This document shows positions 35,901 to 50,900 of a DNA stretch of 64,000 nucleotides, piece after piece (within the stretch, counting starts at the first letter, position 1; each line of letters starts with the position of its first letter). The position numbers and the translations under genes were made by a program. The notes under the pieces are model-generated. The model worked only from the letters and a program-made list of their open reading frames with translations. It was not told the origin of the DNA and made no database searches. Source of the DNA: Manduca sexta (taxonomy: Eukaryota > Arthropoda > Insecta > Lepidoptera > Sphingidae); the NCBI RefSeq assembly GCF_014839805.1, contig NC_051120.1:3658001-3722000 (forward strand). Direction: 5' to 3'.

Positions 35901-38900
35901 TGGCCTGGCTGTATTACCTTTCCGAATAGAATGGTCACGAGTTACAAGCGTCCTTAATACGTAAAGTACAGTTCAAACACGGCCGGCTAATCCTCGTCGG
36001 TGTACGGCACGTCTGCGCTAGCGCACATAGATAAAAGTGAGACGTTCTTAAAGCAACGGCGACCTCGCGGCCTATGAACCTGACGTTCCAAATTCAAATT
36101 TGTTTAACGAGAGAACCTTTTGTTTGAATTCTGAAATGGAATGCGTTCGAAAATTAAAAAAGAATATAACGCTGTCATAAATCATTTGGATTTGTGATAA
36201 AAGAGTTTTGGAAGCATTCCAACTGAACTTGTGAAGATTTATGGCTTTATACTTAACATCTGATATACTTAATGTGGAAATTTATAAACATTAATGTTTT
36301 GGTTTTCAATTACCGTTGTTGGTTATACATTCAGTTATAACTCACATTGGAAATCGCATGTGCATTATTTATACTAAAGTATCGTTAAAAGACAGCATTA
36401 TAGACACCAATCATTTAATAAAACTTATAAATGCCTACTTCAGAATCGTATAATTTCAACATAAGTCGTCAAACTTATAAAAAATGTTGAATAAAGCAGA
36501 AACAACACATTTTTTTACTCTTCGCAAGCGTCAATTAATACTTTGTGGTGCAGTTCCGAAATAATGTTTATCCAATTAATGCTTTAAACATTTTCACACG
36601 CCAATCATACGTAATAACCATCAAATTGATGCTATAATAAAGTTTTGTGACGTGAAAGTGAATAAAGGTGACCACGGAACAAATGTGGTTAAGGAAATAC
36701 GCAAAAAGGGATCGACGCTTTCACTCGATCTAAACGGAGCCTTATTTATTTGCGATTATGTTTTAGTTTAGAATGTTAATATGCACACATTTAACTTTGA
36801 AGTAATTATAATTTGAAAAGAATCAACGTAAAAATTAGCAAGCAACATATAGTAAAACCGCATTCTCATTTATGAATACATTTAGTTGGACATCAAAACA
36901 AGCTTGTACATGAGAATAACGGTGACGGACAGTAAAATTCTTAAGATAATTAGATAGCTCCAAATTGACTCCTAGCTCCGCCTTCAGAACATTATGAAAG
37001 GATTAATTACCCACAACGAGTTACCGAGAAACATTAAAAACGTTGAAACACGAGTGGGCCATGTCTTAACAGACGTATGTGACGATTTACGAAACGCTAG
37101 AAAAACATTATGAAGTGGTAACAAGTTTTTATAACGACCGGTCCGCTTGCGTCGCCGGGCTGGACATTAACAATTTATTGCACTCAATTACGATCATCGC
37201 GAAACAAAAAGCACACGAAAAAGGCATTCGGGACTCTCGGCGGGCCGATGTGAAAAACGAAGGTGGTTTTAATTTTCACATGGAACCGACCGACGACGGC
37301 GCACCAGGAATTCCAAAAATGAAAATGTCGGCCATAAACAACGGAACGATTTGAATGAAGCATTAAGGAATTAAAAAAATAAACATCGATTTAACAAATT
37401 TCGTAGAGGTGCCCGGCCGGGCTGTGGATCTGATAAGCGCTGAGAAGGGTACGTTGAAACCGAAACCCGACTAAAAACAAACAATCTCGTGATCAGTTCA
37501 TCCGGATTTTATTAGAAAATGACGCGAACAGTCCTCCCGTACATGTTTCGACGTGATTCGTTTATTTGATATTTATCTGTTTTTTATTTAATCCACTTTG
37601 CATACCTGATCCGTGAAACTAGGCGGCAACGTGATGAGTAATATCGTCTATAATAGAAAAATTGACTGTTTATATTCCAAACACGGAAATTGGATGGAAA
37701 TGTATTTCGTACAAACACAAGTGTATGAGAACGTCCGCCGCGACAGAGATGTTGCTCGTGGGTGATCCAGCTGACAAATACAAAACACTCAGTCATTCTA
37801 ATATGCCAGTTTCGCTGGCGGTGGTTCCCAGCCTATGATCGGCCTTTGACACGTCCATAAATTCGTCGAGGTAATTGTACGTACGTAAGTGTCGGCGCTC
37901 CTCCCATACTAAATAATGTCGACGATTTATTCGCGAGGTTGCGGATACGAGCGGAGCATGTGAGCCGCTCGCACAGCGACGCACGGTTCCTAGAAGCGGG
38001 GCGCGTGTGATGAATAAACTTAGGAACGCTAGGAATTTCTTCATTGCAGATTTGAGGGCTCGTCGCGCCCTGCGATCACACGTGAAAACGGTCCGGCGGC
38101 GTCGCGCACCAATAAAAATGGAACGGTTCCACCAATACCGATGAGGAATTTAATTTTGGAACGCGACCAGAACGGGTCATTCTTAATTCAAATTTGAATT
38201 TTGATTGACACACACCAATTACTTTTTTAATCCGAGTATTTTGATCCGTAGACAAAAAAACCTATGCGCGAGCTAATCATATTTCGGCCAGCACTATAAA
38301 TCGGGCTCTTTGAACAATTTTATTATCGGCCGTAAATGTTACAGAGACGCTGTTAAAATGTCAGAACTTGACCGTAAACGACCGTCCAGTTGAAAAAGCA
38401 GTGTTTTCTTTGCACTCGACGCACCTCGAGACTGTAATAACAAGCAGAGCGAATTTTATTGTCTATTGACGGGCTGATTAGCTTATTTTCTCTATCTTCT
38501 CGTCGATGACTGGACAGTATGAGCGTGTTCTAGTGTTATTTTAACACTCAAAGTGATTGTTACATTATGTTATTGTTCGGGTTAGTTTATTTAGGCGGAT
38601 TAAGTAGAAGCCCCGCGCCGGTTAATTGATAGGTTGCTGAATACCTGTGCACTGGCTCCGAACAATGCAACCCGAGTAATTATACACGCTCCGATTGTTT
38701 AAATTTGAAACTTATGAAATCGCGTTACAAGTTGTATTGTAATGGCGCATATCGTTCGCTCACCGACTACTTTTACGTGGAATTTCATTCGCGATGCTTT
38801 TTTCTTTAATTGCCGCTCGTCGGAAAGGAGAGAGATAAAAGACGGCGTAGAAGAGGGTACAACATCGGCGAGGCATTCCTTAGCTTCGGTGGACTTTATT

Positions 38901-41900
38901 AAAAGAAGCGGATGTGGGGGTAAGTATTTTAAGAGGATACCGGCGCGAGCGGATTGAAATAAAGGAAATTATTAAGAGCACTCTCGGCATAAAAACTCGG
39001 TAGACGGAAGCTGCGCCGTCTATGGTTCACAAAGCGTCCGACGGTACGTATCGCGTTACATTATGTAGCAATAAGTCGACGATCCGTGCGAAGGTTTTAC
39101 GCGTTTTCGATGTGGAAACTTATATAACGCGCGATCGCCGGCCGAATAACAATGCGGGCCGAGTAACCGATTACGATTCTAACGTAATTATTTACCATTT
39201 GAGCCTCCAGTTTCGGTGTCGGTGTGGGTTTACGCGAGTACCCGCGACGCGCTGCGGATCGTTAATTACTTTCTAATGTTGATGCGCCGCTATTGCACGC
39301 AAGAACTGACAGAGTTCACACGCGACAATGGATATGGAACTATGGAACGTCGCTGTGGCGGTCGACGCCGCACCCGCACCGTGCATTACCGTACTATTGT
39401 TTTGAAATTCGAATCCCGTGTGACGTCACCGCCGCCACGTTACTTTCCGCGAACCCAACACCTGTACTTTTTAATTTTTCCAAAATGGAACGCGGAATTC
39501 GTATGTCGCCAGCGCGCGGGCCCGCGCAAGGAGACCACATACTTTCATTCGAACGCCACAACCTATTTAGAGCGTGAAACTATTTACGAAACATGCAAAA
39601 TAACTAACAATCTCTAGAATTAGTTACGCCGTTGCTTAGTCTACTTGTTCCACAATAAAGACGCGTGTTTCTTCACTTAACGACACAAATGCATTAATCA
39701 AACGGCCACTGAGCTTTTTGTGTACTCGGCACTAGTAGTTTATGTTAACGAGATCCCTTTACTCGGCTACCTTTCAACTTTAAAAATCTTAGTCATGTGA
39801 TCGCGTTCAGATAAACATCTTTATTTTAATAAACGTCTTGAAGACGGAAGCGATACATTTAGTTTCTTTTAGTTGATGATGGAAAATGATATTGTTGTAG
39901 ATATTAAATAGGTTTTATCGTACATTCCATGCGAGTAACATTGTGTTTAATTACATACGATTTCATTTGTCCGACGAAAGGGGAAGATTAGCCACAATGA
40001 TGAGCTTCTCTCAACGCTCCGTTGACCACGTAAAAATACATAAACATGGCTGCGACCAGCGTTTGTGACTTCATTAACCTTAATTAAGTAAAAAGACGAA
40101 GATTTTTCTTAACGTCCCACGGTAAAACATAACTGGATTAATTTCTTTCGTGTTCTAGATAAAAATGGCGGTGAAAAAATACACTTTCCGCCGACAGTTT
40201 CATGATTATAATTTTATATATGAAACGCTATTTACTCAAGGCAATGGCCTTTGCTTTTTGTTGCTAGCAAATTAAATTGGTTTCTTTAACTTATTAGCGA
40301 TATCCACAATCTTGATCGTAAGTAGAAAATTATTTTGTACCTATAGTTTTTTAACACGTTTCAATGGGTTCTAAATTCAAATTAATAAAAAGCAAACTGG
40401 CATCAACAAGAAAAAAAAGATTAACATTGCTGTGTTGGCAATATATTAAAATAATTTGTTAATTTTATTTGAAAAAGAAGAAATTGCTAATCAAATAAGG
40501 CTATTCAAGTTAGTATTAAGTTTGTAGGAGTGGGTTAGGGCGCATTTTTTGTGGCCGAGCCCATCGCCTGACCTTCGTAAGCCTTGTGGGAAAGTGACTT
40601 GCTTAAATTATTTTGAGGCTTTATTGTATTGGTTTACATTGTTTGCGTTACTGTGCTGCTTGTTAAAGTCATTAGTCGCACTTTTATTTTATGGCGTGTT
40701 ACTTTTCTTATGTTATTTAATATTCAAATTAATTCACACGAAAAATATTTAATACCTACGTTTAATCGGTCTTTGACATTTATAAGCTATACATCAAAAT
40801 TACTGAAATGTACATAATCTTTTCGACATTCATGAATAAAGTGTTGGAACCGATGTTGGACACTCAACATTACCCAACATTAGATTCGCTATTGATTTCT
40901 GTAATTGCCTAACAATAGCCGTCGAAAGAGATAACTAAACAATGGTGTCGATGAGTAACATCACGCAATACGGATCTATAGGCTTAATCCATAAAAAGTA
41001 TAGTTCACGGTCATCATTATGAGGCGCTTGGGCATGCGCGGAAACACACTCTGACATTTGCACTAAAGCAGGTGCTACGATGTTGCATAAGAATTTTAAA
41101 AACGTATAACGGATCTTAGGGTTGAATGGGTCCGTTCATAAATACAACCCCAACGTTAAGGGTTTTTGACCTCTTGCGTAACGGGATTTTAAGTCTAAAT
41201 TACGTGTGTACGCGCCTTAATAATAACTGACACTATCTCATTCTCATTACACGTGTAAAGCGAACCTTAAAGCCATTACAATAGCTTACAAACACAAATT
41301 GTTTAACAGTGAAATAAATGAAGTACCGCCGAGACGGAATACAAATGAGATTACATTCGAGTGAGCCATCTTTAACTGATACTTTTTATACTGTTACAAG
41401 TAATTTCAGTTGGATGTTACAAAATTAATATGCTCATGACCCATTATCGCCGGGGGCATCTAGCACCGATTTATTTCGTCGGAGATCTGATAATGTTCGG
41501 ATGCGTTTACGTTTTATGTTACGGGGTTGAGTTACAGCATCAGCCGAAAGGCGTCGAGTTACAAAATATTATCCCCGATGACGGCTAGATGAGTGTATTA
41601 AACTCACAAATTCAATACTGGCTACCATTCGTTCACTGCACGACTAGTTTTGTAACTGGCTGACAGATGACCTAATTTAAGAAAAAAACGAAACCATAAA
41701 GGTTTTATGTTGTCTAAATGCAGCGTGCAAACGGCGCATGTCTTGAGGACTTTAGAATGTCGCGGCATATGATCGTAGCATATGGGAACTGAACCCGATC
41801 GTGTCAAACGGCATATGACGTAAACCCGACAGCGCTGGCTGGCGAGGGCTTAAAACTGTCACTCACGAAACACTTCATTCCGCATCGCTTTCGCTCAATT

Positions 41901-44900
41901 GATCGCATGTCAACACATGTCTCGGCAATAGAGAGCTCTATGTGAATTTAAACAGGAAGTTTCAATTTAGCGCCAATTCATACGGAATGATAGTGCCAGT
42001 TGCCGGACGCGCATCCATCGGCCAAAAAAAAGTTTTAAATTTCGTCTATGGGCGATCTGCGCGGGCCGGCGCGGCGGGCCCGGTACCTGGCCGAATCGTT
42101 CTCTCCAGATGGTGCGGGCTTGTGCAAGCGGGCTTAGGAGCGTATGTTTGCTCAAACATTACGAGACGGTACGACATTTGAAGCAGGCCGCTAAACAAAA
42201 TACAAACAGCACTCGAAACTTGTGTCCACACGGGGCCGTGTACACCGCGCCCGACGCTCGAGCGAAACAACCGTAACTAAGTTCCAATTAAGACGTCCGT
42301 TATCCTTGGAATCGAGATAGATCTGAGCGCAATCTGTAAATAAATAACCTGTAATTACAATATTGAATCACGATCCGGCCTCTACGCTCTAATCGTGTGA
42401 AGATGGGAACGCGGCGACGAAGGCTGCGCTCGCGCACACTACGTCGTAATTAATTAAAAATGAACCATTCAACGATGTAATCGTCCCACGCGCTCGCTCG
42501 TTAAACCATCAACTGTTCTTATCGTCATCGCTTCTGTCAAATTTGAATATTGAATCCCTTAATTTCTTTTTTACTATTAGGTACGAATAAGGGCCGCGCG
42601 GCGTGCCCACCGGCGCACAGTCCCACCGGCCACTACTCGCGTGGATTATTGGAATTTGAACTCTCGCATCGGCACTGATTTATTGATGCTGCGCCGCTAC
42701 TTAATGCTTCTTTTACGATGTATTGATTTTACTGTTGCCTAGGATATTAATGAGGTGTTGTTTTGTTTGTGAAACGTCAGGATTGTGTTTGTGACCCCAG
42801 CGGCGACGAGGAGTAATCAGTTATGATTATAATATGAACACTTGCTTACCGGCCAGGTGAAGTCGAAGGGGAACACGATGGGATTGCTGAATCCCTCAAC
42901 GTTCAGGTTGGGCACGTCGAGCGAGTTGCCGCCGAGGACCGGCGTGGTCATGTCCCCGAAGGTGCACGGGGACGTGGTGTCGATGTTAGCTTGATAAATC
43001 TTGAGGCACACGCGGAATTTAGTCCTGCACGGCGCCAAACACGGCGCGTCACTATTTGAGGAACCATCACAGCACTGGCCACTATTTAACCTACCCAACG
43101 AGTTCGTGAAACTTTTTATCCTAAGTTCGAAGGAACCAGACGTCAGCACCTGGAAGAGAAAAAGAACATTTTAGAACAGAGAATTTAAATTAATATACCT
43201 ATTCTATTGAGTTAACAACGTAATACATAGAAAGAAAAAAGATAATTCTCAATTTAAAAACATAAATATAGTGCCAACATAATAATATTAAGTGACAATA
43301 TATCAGGATCATTTTGACAGTACAGCTTTCGTTCCCCGAGATCAGTCCCTATTTGCACAACTGGCCATGTTCCATTGACTGAGTAACGGTTTTACTGGAC
43401 TGTCGCGTATAGGGGTCGCAGCACCCCTTACCTGAACAGTGCCAACGTAATCAACGCGGCCATTTGTTTAACTTAGCGGGAGACCAATATTACCACATTT
43501 AAAACAAAAGTTTTTGTATAGTTACTTAATTAATTTAGGGTCATTTAAGAAAAACCTAAATATTTTTAAGATTACGTATTATTATAATGTAGTCATTTTG
43601 AATAAGTTAATATAAAATAATATTTAAAAACAGAAAACGTCACAATAATCCAATTTCAATTTCCGATTAAAACACATTATTTCAAAATTCGAACACCATC
43701 CGATTCACTATTGCCACCCGTATTGACAGTAAGGAGGACGAACTCGACGCTTTGTTGACGTCAAAAATGACAACGTCATTTTTCTCAGTCAATCGCACTG
43801 TCAAATATCGACGACCCCCGCTTGGTTTTAAACGATGCCCATACTACTGTTCCGTAAAAAACGTGATATTTTCGACTCAGTTGATAGATCGACATTCGTG
43901 TTGAATTCCCTTGCGTTTTTTTATAGTTTTATGAATAATAATAACTGGTTTTTGTTGCCCTCCAGGGTGTGCAACCCTTACGTTAATGAAATGTGCAGTT
44001 GGCACCGCTGGGGTCAGTAGACAGTACATATTCCACTGCATTTCAATGTCGAAATAATTTTTATAAGTTTCTATGGGTTCGGAAGGATGTGGTGAGTAGA
44101 AGTTCTGCTAAGGGCTTGCAGGAAACAAATATTTTGTATATTAATGTAAGCGAAGGTATACTTTAGCGATAGCAAATACAATTTATTATTTAAATAACGA
44201 CATTCTCAATTTCTATTCTGCGTATGTCTTACGTCTTTAGATAAAATAATCATTTCCTGCCTATATTCGAACTAATTGATTATTTATTTAGTGGAGTGTA
44301 CAACAATAAATTACTATCATAAAAGTTTACAATGGCTCTCATTAAAAACTATCGTGACTTGAATTCTAAACTTATTATGGATGACTTATTATTTCACGTA
44401 TGCCGAGTGATGTGCGGATAATTTCTGTTTTATATAATCATGCGTCATTCTGGTTCGTCAGTCAGGTTTGACGGAGCAATAATTACTTGTTTCGTACCTA
44501 GTTTTACAAACCGTACATTTACGACCAAGTAACGATCCTGATGGGCTATTTGATAGTTTTATTAGATAGTTACTGTACAATAAAGTTAAGAGTTTACATT
44601 TACGAATTCCATTAGGATGCATTCCCACGCGGCGAGGGTATTATCGTCGAAATCTGTCAAATGTGAAAGTATGGGAACAATGATCCATTCAAATCATGTT
44701 ATCTTGAGATAACACACGGGACGTCAGAATCCTACCACCGTTTATATTGTGGTAAAAAAATACACCAGATTTCAACCGACTTCCTGCCGACAACCGGGGG
44801 TTGGAAACGCGAAAAACAATTGCCGTCTCGCTCAGATCATATGCAAATGAAAGGGACGGCGAGCGATATCACTTCACACATGCACGTGGTCGTCAGGTAC

Positions 44901-47900
44901 GAGCGGAACTGGAAAAAAATGGAGCAAAAAATATACGCACCACTCCAAACATCCCCTTTTTTGATGCGTTGTTTATGAAACGAGTTATAGTAGCACCGAT
45001 TTTGATCGATTGCGGCTTACTGCTCTGTATTGTTTATGGTTTAATAAATATGTCCGACTTTTAATTATAACTAACCTACATGCGTCTTGATTAACGATAT
45101 TGAACAGTCCAGTGGTGAAATAGTTACCTCTAGGGCTTCCGTTGACAAAATTTATTTACAAATTTAATAAAATCAATTACTGGTAGCATAATATTTTAAT
45201 GTCAATCCATTGGCTATATTTGTCAATTCGTAGTAAATTATGGGAAGTTAAAAATGTTGCCTTCAAAACAAACGGGATGCGAGCGCTCGGCCGTGCCTCA
45301 GGCGGCTACAGACTAACAATTAAATAATACTTAGCCGACTACCGAATAAGTTGTGTTTTATTATGTCTGCGGGCGGATTTGACGCCGCGACCGGCTGATT
45401 GATGTGGTCCAATCTTATTTAACTTTAAAGCTTTACGACCTCATTGTCATTGCCTCTAATTAGAGTATAAAAAAATAATAAAACAAACTTATCATAGTCG
45501 TTCAAATTCCGAATCCTAAATTCAATGCTGGCTCTTGTTTATGTTTGTAGATGGGTAATTAAAAAGAAGTTATTATAGTTTGAAATTAGAATGTTTAAAA
45601 AGAAACTCGAGCGTTTTCGTTAAAGTATGTTATAACGTAACTCACTGGCAGTTTATCTTTTAGATAATTTTATTTACACTTCGTGTGTTGCTAACATTAT
45701 GATTGTAATATAGTGGGATAATTCGTAAGATTGTGTCGGTGATTGTAACCATCTTTCATTGTACGTCAGTAATCAATTACTTGTGTGCCTAATTTATTTA
45801 ACATACAACTTCACGTTTAATGCATTCGACGTTACGAGTCGTGAACATCAAAATTCTTTTTTTTTACACGTTGAAAGGAAAGTAACACTGGCATGTAACA
45901 TTAATTGCGCCGGCTCGAGCTTCAACTAAACCATCCAAATTGATTTAAATACCTAATCGACGGTCTCGCAATACCATTTCAGTTAATATATTGAGTGTAC
46001 TTTATTATCTTGAATTGCATAAAAATCTCAATCCAGACTTATTTTTATGTGAATTGCCGTGTCAAAATGATACATGGAAAAAAACATTAAGCCGATCAAA
46101 TCTTGCAGGCGGTCACGGTTGATATGCCCCCGTCACTTGCAGCTAGGGCCGAAGATAATAAGGGAGTAATAATGTGAACTCCATTGTATGTAAGCGAACA
46201 GAGTAAACACTCGTCGAAGCAGGTTGAGCGTAGTCTAAAAATAACACAAATAATGAAACACAGGGGAATGTTTTTCATCTCTCCCGTTATACACACGCGA
46301 AATGTGTTAAAATAAACATCCAAACAGAGTCTTATTATAGCGCGACGTTGTGGCCAGTGCATCAATTCGCAATTCCAAATTTAAATTTAGAATCGTCCTG
46401 AACGATTTTTTTTTCTATTATATGGCGCGCGTTTAGTACACATGCGGAGACGTTCCGTTTCACGAAGAATGCCCTGTCGTACTAATTTTAGTGAACGCTA
46501 TTATTGTTATTAAAATCTTCTTTAACAGCTGATGGATAGTAATTAATAACAGATTTCTTAGACGCATCTTTGAATAGTTTTAATGTTCGTCATTGTGAAG
46601 AAGGAGAATTGCGTCTTTCACAAAAGGGTGTTCCGTTTCACAGAATCTCTTTAGAGACCAAATAAAAGGACTTAGCGGGCAAAATAACGTTCGCGCGCGA
46701 CAAAAGTTGCGATTCTCTTTTGTTAATTTCTCTGGCAGCTGCGCTGACACAAAAGAGACTTACCGAGACTTTTAATAATAAATTTTGATATTTATTATGC
46801 GAGAGCTTGATTTGCAGTCAAGGCAGATAGGTAATCTAAAAACGGTCTTATCCTGGAATTTGAAATTAATGGAGAATCATGAGTTTGCAACGTAATAGGG
46901 CCTGCAGATTGCCCGGAACGTATATGGAAAGCGCATAATAAGGCATTTTGCGGTTATTTAAGTGTGTTGCACAAGGGAATTGAGATTTCGTGCGTCGGTG
47001 CGCGGAGCGCTATGATCTGACGAGTCGTTTTCCTCTCTCGTATCGTAAACCAGATCTTCTTGCTTCAATTGTTATTGGGATTATACGTGTAAACCACTCG
47101 CCGGGATGATTGTGTACGTTACATTAATGTTTCTTTTCGATTATCTTTCAAGCTGTCAGTGAATTTAAAATGCAATGTTTCTTAACAGTTGTGTATGTAA
47201 TACCGGTATTCAACGCTAATACACCGCTAATCGCCTATTGTATCGCAATTTCAATAAGCAAACGTATTAAGAAGCGTCAAATAACTTTTTAATTTGACGC
47301 CCTCGCGCTCATTTAACACTTCAAATATTCATACCGTCGACCTTAACTTTCAGCCCACGTTTGTTAGAACTTAGACTCATCTCTCCGCTATGCCTTTGCA
47401 GTTGTGCAACGCAGTGATACCAACATGACACATTTACCCATTTAGGAATTCAATAATTTGCACTGCCACTAAACAATGGAACCTTAAATTAGAAGGTTAC
47501 TGGCTGAGTTACGCGGCATCCGATAAATTTCGAAATTCGAACGAGCGAATACTTACTGAGATTGGCTGGTAGATGAGTTTAGATGGTTGGTATTACGGAC
47601 GTGTTTTATGTACCTTATTCATGAACTAAGCGCTAAATTAACTATGCCGTTTACGATTGCAGTTTATAGTACGTAATAAAAGTTATAAAAGTGAGTAAAT
47701 AATATTCATTAAAGTTCGTAAAACATAAATTTCGTTTATAGAAAACAAACACACAATAGGAAGTTACGAACTTACTAATAATATCAATAAAGTTTCCCCC
47801 GTTTTTTCGCTAAAAATAAGGGGGAAATGTAATTGATCATTTGGTTGACAAACACGTTCCTAAATCTAAACGATTACGCGCGTTCAACACACAATGAGAC

Positions 47901-50900
47901 GAATTTAAATTTTCACATAGTTAAGCGTTTAAAAAGGCAACGATTATACACATTTCATACATAATTGGGACGGTTCACATAGAACAAAACCCATTTTGGA
48001 CAATGAACAAGAATTATAACAGTTTCACATATTTAAATGGTTATTTTCGTCATGTATAGGATTTATTGTACGCCATTGTGGAAATGTGATTGTATTTCGG
48101 TTTGATTTTCGGACATTAAAGTAATTGTTGGGAAAGTGCTTAACAAACGCAAATTGGTATGAAAATGTACTAAACGTTTCTCAAGGGATTGTTATGTTGG
48201 CAACGTTTTTGCGTACAAATGAGATTCCTTTCATGTCTTTTATTTAGTAAAAAGGAGGTTTGAAAATGACAAGACTACGTTTTTTGTCTGTATAATTTTA
48301 TTATTACGTATTCATTGGACCGTGAACTGGTGGCTTTCTCATAATACCTACATAGAAACTGTATTGCTAACTTAATAAAATTTTACATAAAAGCCTCATA
48401 GCGAAATAGTCATTCATTTGTCACACTAAAACGTCAATAAGCATTTTAATATGACGATTGCGACTATAAAACTGGCCATTAAAAGTGCCAGTTAACTTGG
48501 ACGACGACCTCGTCTCTGAACTTTAAATCATCATGGAGGCAATTAGAATTCGTGTGCTCGCGGCTCGTGTAAATTATGAAAAAAGCAGATGGTTGGTGTT
48601 CTTAAGAGTTGCCATTAATATGGCCGCACCTGCTGGGGAGCTATGTGGGACGCGTGTAGGGTTGCCAGCCACGGCTCGCTCGCAACCATGGTAATAATGT
48701 TGACAACTTTTATGAGCAATTCTGAACGGATTTCCACCTGGCTATGGTTAATTTATGCATTTAGAATGATAAGTGGACGGTTTTAAACAATTTTGTGTTG
48801 TAAATGACTGAGTTTGCTAAACATTTAACTGCGAGAATGCCAATTGCGCGAATGTAACGGTAACCCTATTTTACGAGTGCAAGCGCAATACAGTTCGCCA
48901 CACACCGACGCGAACACACCTAAAATTGTAATATATCGATTATATCACATTGTAACGCAATCATACACGCACAAGTTACGTTCCGTGCGGGCTATGACAT
49001 GCTATGTCCTAGATATGCGACAGGTAGACGCCGCAACCAACAAACGCTGGTCTACAATGTCTTGTGAAAACATTATTCCCGTATATGGCGCGAATGAGGA
49101 TGCAATTACTTTTAATAGACTTTATCCTCTCGATAATTTCTCGATGCAAACAAAAGCAACCTTCGTTCTTATTTGAAATTGGAAATTATAGCTTGCGGTT
49201 TTCGGGTGAACGTGTTTCCGATGTTGTTTCCTATCAGACGGTCGAGCGATCACGCGATTTTAAATTTCGAACGATTCGATCACACTGCACGTGGGGAAGA
49301 TTATAAAGAATACACGCAGTACGAACCGATCGGATGCATTAGTTATAAAGAGAGAAGTTGACTCTGACAATTACATCAATGCTGGTTAGTCGTCACGTAG
49401 ACGCGACCGGGGGCGAGATAAACCAGTCCGGTGCGGTGGTGCGCAAAATACCGTTTTTTTATGAAACAACGCGACTTCATTCATAATGTATTATAGCGCC
49501 TTGAAAACTCACTCGCACGCACACATGCACATATCTATAAATAAATATAGATACATACGCAAGTGTGAGAAGCGATGCGCGGACCCACACTATTTAATTA
49601 AACCCGCCCGGAGTGACCGGCGCAAACAATAAAACAGGCTTGCTTTAATAATAAAAAGTGCATGAACATCACACGGATGGAGCCGGGACGATGATCGATT
49701 CCCGTTCTCTAGTGGACCAGTTTTATAATTCGCGAGCAGTGAGCACCATGTGAAATGAAACCGTGTTTGTGATTAACGGTACGCGCGCGGTTTGTCCGCG
49801 TATAATAACCATTTGCGCAGGCGCATACATTGGGGAAATGTTCCCTCGTGTACCGCGACTCGCGACACCGCTGAACAATGTGGGAGAACAAAAAGTCACC
49901 CGCCCGGAGTATCGATTTTTTATCGCGCCCTGACATTTAGTTAGGGTTTGTAACAGTCATTTACGTTACCCAGTTAGGCAGAGATGGTTTGTTAGGAAAA
50001 TGCACCGTAGCGTACACAAGAACAATCAACCAAGAAAATATCGAGCGCCGAGTCGTGTGTGAATCGACGTTAAGATAAATAGTATGAGCTTTCGTGTTTG
50101 TTTTGCTTTTGAAACGTTACTTTGTACAGATATAAACATGTACAATTATGGACAGGCGTTCGTGGAGGATCCAGTTGATTGATTGATTCTATACTTTTAG
50201 CTTAATGAGACGACTCACTGAAACTATTCAGTGTAAATGCACTTCGATAGTTTTGGTCATAAATGGCGTGAGAACATGAAATCCGGTGAGTTTATATTAC
50301 GTCTAGGGGACGAGACCTACCATAGGGCAAATAACCTTGACCGGTTCATAGGGCGATGACCTATTACTGTGGCATTTGTCTTGTGTGATTTTACTGGTTC
50401 TCATCGATAGCGTGTTGTGATGGTGCCGGACGGTCCGATCGGCGATCAGCCGCGGTCAACACACGGGGCCGAGGGTTCCGCCGCGTGAACTAGAACGGAC
50501 CACTAACCCTGCCCGAAATATCGCGCTGCTTGTGACACTTGTCTGGAAGAGTTATTCCCGGCGGCGGGCGCGAGCGGCGGCTCCTCGCGCGGGCTCCGAG
50601 TCGTAGCCGCCGAGAAGCCTCGGAATGCATCTAATTTTAAAACGAAGAGGCTCGCGACCCGGCTGACCCCGAGCGGCGGTCGCATTAAAACCTGAACTTT
50701 CTTTATAACTATGTTTGCTCGGTAAACGTATCGAACGCTGAACGCACACAGCGGCGCGGCGACTCCGCGCGGAGCCGAGGCGGTGCGGCGCTCCGGCCGG
50801 TCACGACTCGCGCCCGCTCACCTACACCCTCGCTCCCGACTATCCAGGACGATCTGCCGGCCCGCGAGCACTCGTGGGAAAGTGAGTGTCGCGACCCGCG

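Larger units (their letters stand above)
32239..42849 (-). other. Delta intron 2 (10.6 kb)
   Basis: The largest intron. It contains CSL-type sites at 34295, 34836 and 40585, a GCAGCTG at 33640, and a possible retroelement tail at 32345-32520. Short open frames throughout have no recognisable motif. Confidence 0.5.

Noticed and set aside
44765..44815. Sequence tttcaaccgacttcctgcc resembling the repeat end seen at 59760
   Set aside because: Only a short match and no further blocks of the family around it.
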